Position numbers and translations under genes: made by a program. A DNA stretch of 64,000 nucleotides from Caldilineaceae bacterium (GTDB lineage Bacteria > Chloroflexota > Anaerolineae > Caldilineales > Caldilineaceae). Numbering within the stretch: the stretch's first letter is position 1; every line of letters starts with the position of its first letter. Positions 61,507 to 64,000 of the stretch are shown here, in pieces. The DNA is taken from NCBI GenBank assembly GCA_022842065.1, contig JALHQH010000003.1:124001-188000 (forward strand), written 5' to 3'. A model generated the notes under the pieces. It saw only the letters and a program-made list of their open reading frames with translations, ran no database searches and had not been told where the DNA came from.

Positions 61507-64000
61507 ATGTTGCTGCTCTATCTTTCCCTCGCATATTTAATTGGCATTCTCGGCGGCCAACTGCTCTGGCAAGCGGGCTGGCTGGGCTGTGGTCTGCCCG
61601 CCTATCTCTGGTGCATGCCCCTTTTACTGACCGCATTGCTTGGCATCGTACACCGGCTGCGCCCGCAAGCGACACCACCCATCATCATGGTCTGGCCCAC
61701 GGCTGCGGGTTTTGAAGCGCCGAGCGCGGGGCTTTCCCCTGTTGCCTATCTAGCCCTATTGCTCTGCTGTTGTGCAGGATTATTGCGCTACGCCAGTCAA
61801 CCATTAACCCCCTGTTGGCAACCCCATGATCTGGCCTACTATAATGAGGCTGCCCCCAGCGCCTTTGATCGTGATACGCCTGAGGTGACGGTCACCGGCT
61901 ATGTCAGCAGCTACCCACTTGTCAAAGCGTTGCGCCAACGCCTACAGGTAACCGTCCAGCAACTGGGGCAAGATGGCCGCAGCTATACGGTGCAGGGCGA
62001 GTTGCGTTTATCAACCAATACACAGCAGCCCTATAACTATGGTCAACCACTGTTATTGCGCGGCAAACTCGTCACCCCACCTGACTTTGAAGATTTTTCC
62101 TACCGCGAATATCTGGCCCGCAAAGGGGTGCATAGCCTTTTTTATGCCGACATGATTGAACCATTGGCCGGCCCGAATCAAGGTGCCGGCTATTTGCAGT
62201 TGCTTTATGCCTTCCGGGCCCGCGGCGAAGCAGTGCTCAATCGACTGTTGCCAGAACCCTACGCCGCGCTGGCCAATGGCATGTTGCTGGGCATCGAAGC
62301 CGGCATTCCCGATGCGCTCTACGAACAGTTCAACCTGACCGGCACGAGCCACGTGATCGTGATTTCCGGTAGTAATGTCGCCCTCATCGCCGGCATACTG
62401 ATGGCACTGGGACAACGGCTACTGGGACAACGGCGTGCCTTGTGGCCGACGCTGGTCGGGATCGGTGCCTATGCCCTGTTGGTGGGGGGTGATGCGGCCG
62501 TGTTGCGCGCGGCGTGGATGGGTGCGCTCTATGTGATCGCAACCAGCCTGGAACGGCGCAGCACGGCATTGGTCAGCCTAGCCTTTGCCTGTTGGCTGCT
62601 GACCCTGGCCAATCCCCTGACCCTGTGGGATGTGGGCTTTCAACTGAGCAGTGGGGCCACCGCCGGGTTGATTCTCTTTTCGCCAGGGGTGAACAATTTC
62701 TTCAGCCGCCTGTGGCCGGCACTCTTTGCCCCCGATAAGGTCAAAAACAAGGTTGCAAATGTGATGCAAGTCGGTGGAGTGGATCTGTTTGGCCGTGGGC
62801 GGTCGCTGCTGCAAGGCTTACTGCAAGATGGGCTGCTCGTCACTATTGCGGCCAACCTCACGACGTTGCCGTTGGTGCTCTATTACTTTGGCCGACTGTC
62901 CGTGGTCAGCTTGCTAACCAACCTTTTGATCGCACCTGCCCAAAGTCTGATCATGCTGTGGGGCAGCGGCGGCCTTTTGTTGGGAGTTAGTGGACTGCTG
63001 CTCCCCGCGCAACTGGTACTTTGGCTGCCCTGGCTCTGTCTGGCCTGGACCGTGGGCGTTGTTCAATGGACGGCGGCCCTACCCTATGCGTCACTGGAAC
63101 TGACCAACTATGGGCTGGACAAGTTGCTGCTGACCTATCTGCTGATGGCGGCAGTTGCGCTGCGCAAACAAGGGGGCGTTGGGCTGCGCACTTTGCTCGG
63201 TAATGGTTTACAGCAGGGCTTGCGCACCATCGTGGGACCGACTGCCATTGCCACACTGGCGCTATGCGCTACCTTACTCTGGGCACTAGCCGTCACCCAG
63301 CCGGATGGCCGTTTACATCTCTACTTCCTCAACATCGGCCAGGGCGATGGCATCTTGATCCAAACGCCGTCGGGGCGGCAAGTGTTGATCGACGGGGGCG
63401 CCGATCCGCAGCGGCTGATGCAGGAACTGGGCGCGGTTATGCCCTTCTGGGATCGCAGCCTCGATTTGGTGTTGCTGACCCACCCGGATCAGGATCACAT
63501 GGCGGCGCAGATACCTTTGCCGGCTCGCCTCACCACCACCGATGCCGTGGAAACGAGCGTCAGTCTAGCCAACCCCGATGCCGATGAGTGGCGCAGCCAA
63601 ATGGCCGCGAGTGGCGTCATCCACAGCTTACAGGGGCAAGGTGGTTGGCTCGACCTGGGGGATGGCGTTACCCTTTGGAGTCTGTGGCCACCGCTAGGCG
63701 GGTTTGCCGACGAAAATGCCGACAACGAAAATTCGCTGGTCACCAAACTTGTCTATGGCGATTTTAGTGTGTTACTCACCGGCGACGCCGGTTTACCAAG
63801 TGAAGCTGCTATGCTGGCCGATCCCGCCCTGTTAGCGGCGACCGTGCTCAAAGTCGGGCACCACGGCAGCAAAGGCAGCACTGGTGCCCCCTTTGTGGCC
63901 GCGGTCAATCCCCAAATCGCCGTGATCCAGGTCGGCGCGGAGAATGATTATGGCCATCCCCATCAGGAAGCCTTGGAACGGTTGGGGGGCGCACTGGTTT
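61507..64000 (+). CDS. comEC: ComEC/Rec2 DNA internalisation protein, 3' end off window
   Basis: I read this frame directly; it stays open from ATG 61507 to the window edge (831 residues). The N-terminus has two hydrophobic helices (LLLYLSLAYLIGILGGQLLW), then an OB-like DUF4131 region (VTGYVSSYPLVKALRQRLQV). The membrane competence domain follows (ALANGMLLGIEAGIPDALYE, LTGTSHVIVISGSNVALIAG, DVGFQLSSGATAGLIL), and a C-terminal metallo-beta-lactamase domain (LNIGQGDGILIQTPSGRQVL, LLTHPDQDHMA, LLTGDAG, KVGHHGSKGSTGAPF). ComEC forms the inner-membrane DNA uptake channel in natural transformation. A GTG at 61465 is an alternative start. Confidence 0.92.
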   Translation, partial: MLLLYLSLAYLIGILGGQLLWQAGWLGCGLPAYLWCMPLLLTALLGIVHRLRPQATPPIIMVWPTAAGFEAPSAGLSPVAYLALLLCCCAGLLRYASQPLTPCWQPHDLAYYNEAAPSAFDRDTPEVTVTGYVSSYPLVKALRQRLQVTVQQLGQDGRSYTVQGELRLSTNTQQPYNYGQPLLLRGKLVTPPDFEDFSYREYLARKGVHSLFYADMIEPLAGPNQGAGYLQLLYAFRARGEAVLNRLLPEPYAALANGMLLGIEAGIPDALYEQFNLTGTSHVIVISGSNVALIAGILMALGQRLLGQRRALWPTLVGIGAYALLVGGDAAVLRAAWMGALYVIATSLERRSTALVSLAFACWLLTLANPLTLWDVGFQLSSGATAGLILFSPGVNNFFSRLWPALFAPDKVKNKVANVMQVGGVDLFGRGRSLLQGLLQDGLLVTIAANLTTLPLVLYYFGRLSVVSLLTNLLIAPAQSLIMLWGSGGLLLGVSGLLLPAQLVLWLPWLCLAWTVGVVQWTAALPYASLELTNYGLDKLLLTYLLMAAVALRKQGGVGLRTLLGNGLQQGLRTIVGPTAIATLALCATLLWALAVTQPDGRLHLYFLNIGQGDGILIQTPSGRQVLIDGGADPQRLMQELGAVMPFWDRSLDLVLLTHPDQDHMAAQIPLPARLTTTDAVETSVSLANPDADEWRSQMAASGVIHSLQGQGGWLDLGDGVTLWSLWPPLGGFADENADNENSLVTKLVYGDFSVLLTGDAGLPSEAAMLADPALLAATVLKVGHHGSKGSTGAPFVAAVNPQIAVIQVGAENDYGHPHQEALERLGGALV

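Overview
The window looks like a chromosomal segment of a Chloroflexota bacterium, most likely the Anaerolineae/Caldilineae side of the phylum. This is inferred from protein content, not from a marker gene: lineage-typical DUF4012, DUF2723, DUF4397 and SH3/DUF11 secreted proteins, a lipoprotein-rich envelope set, folate-dependent TrmFO, many TTG/GTG starts with strong Shine-Dalgarno sites, and moderately high GC. No rRNA, tRNA, CRISPR array, prophage or transposase gene was found. Both edges cut genes: a polyprenyl glycosylphosphotransferase at base 1 and comEC at base 64000.

Layout. 1-3440: exopolysaccharide glycosyltransferases. 3554-7208: a lone antitoxin-like gene, a zinc alcohol dehydrogenase, and a uxuA/Gfo-Idh operon for uronate breakdown. 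7589-18892: mixed housekeeping and membrane genes (fatty acid desaturase, SRPBCC, PhoD-like phosphatase, NUDIX, aldo/keto reductase, DedA plus a partner with a duplicated IRPWM motif, DUF362, TrmFO, sirtuin). 18928-25784: a surface block (DUF4012, DUF2723 membrane protein, SH3/DUF11 protein, a fused glycosyltransferase/sugar-phosphate transferase, and a sortase-fold lipoprotein lacking the catalytic His and Cys). 26002-34018: split transketolase, two GNATs coupled to a PfkB kinase, SIS isomerase, PCMT-like methyltransferase and a decayed toxin-antitoxin locus. 34327-45265: an oligopeptide-type binding lipoprotein without permeases, an operon of enolase-superfamily dehydratase, amidinotransferase and alcohol dehydrogenase, then M42 peptidase, BNR protein, serine beta-lactamase-like protein and Gfo/Idh oxidoreductase. 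45515-51879: ABC-2 permease pair, sugar epimerase, M20 amidohydrolase, DUF3108-like lipoprotein, alpha/beta hydrolase, RsmD. 52197-58446: clpX, clpP, tig and mutL on the minus strand. 58645-64000: DUF4397 protein, molybdenum-hydroxylase small and medium subunits with a MoaD-like protein but no large subunit, and comEC.

The most distinctive feature is the DNA between genes. Several MITE-like elements are present: one has perfect 13-bp inverted ends and a 9-bp target duplication; another exists as two 156-bp copies differing at one base, 44.5 kb apart in opposite orientation; a tandem pair shares CTAG junctions. Many gaps also carry inverted repeats that begin at or next to a stop codon, each with its own short-period repeat (CGTAAAA/CGTGAAA heptamers, AACT tetramers, GGTAAATC or GGTACATC octamers). 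These hairpin arrays, the inactive-looking sortase, the expanded ClpX docking loop, the orphan hydroxylase subunits and the amidinotransferase operon deserve most attention.
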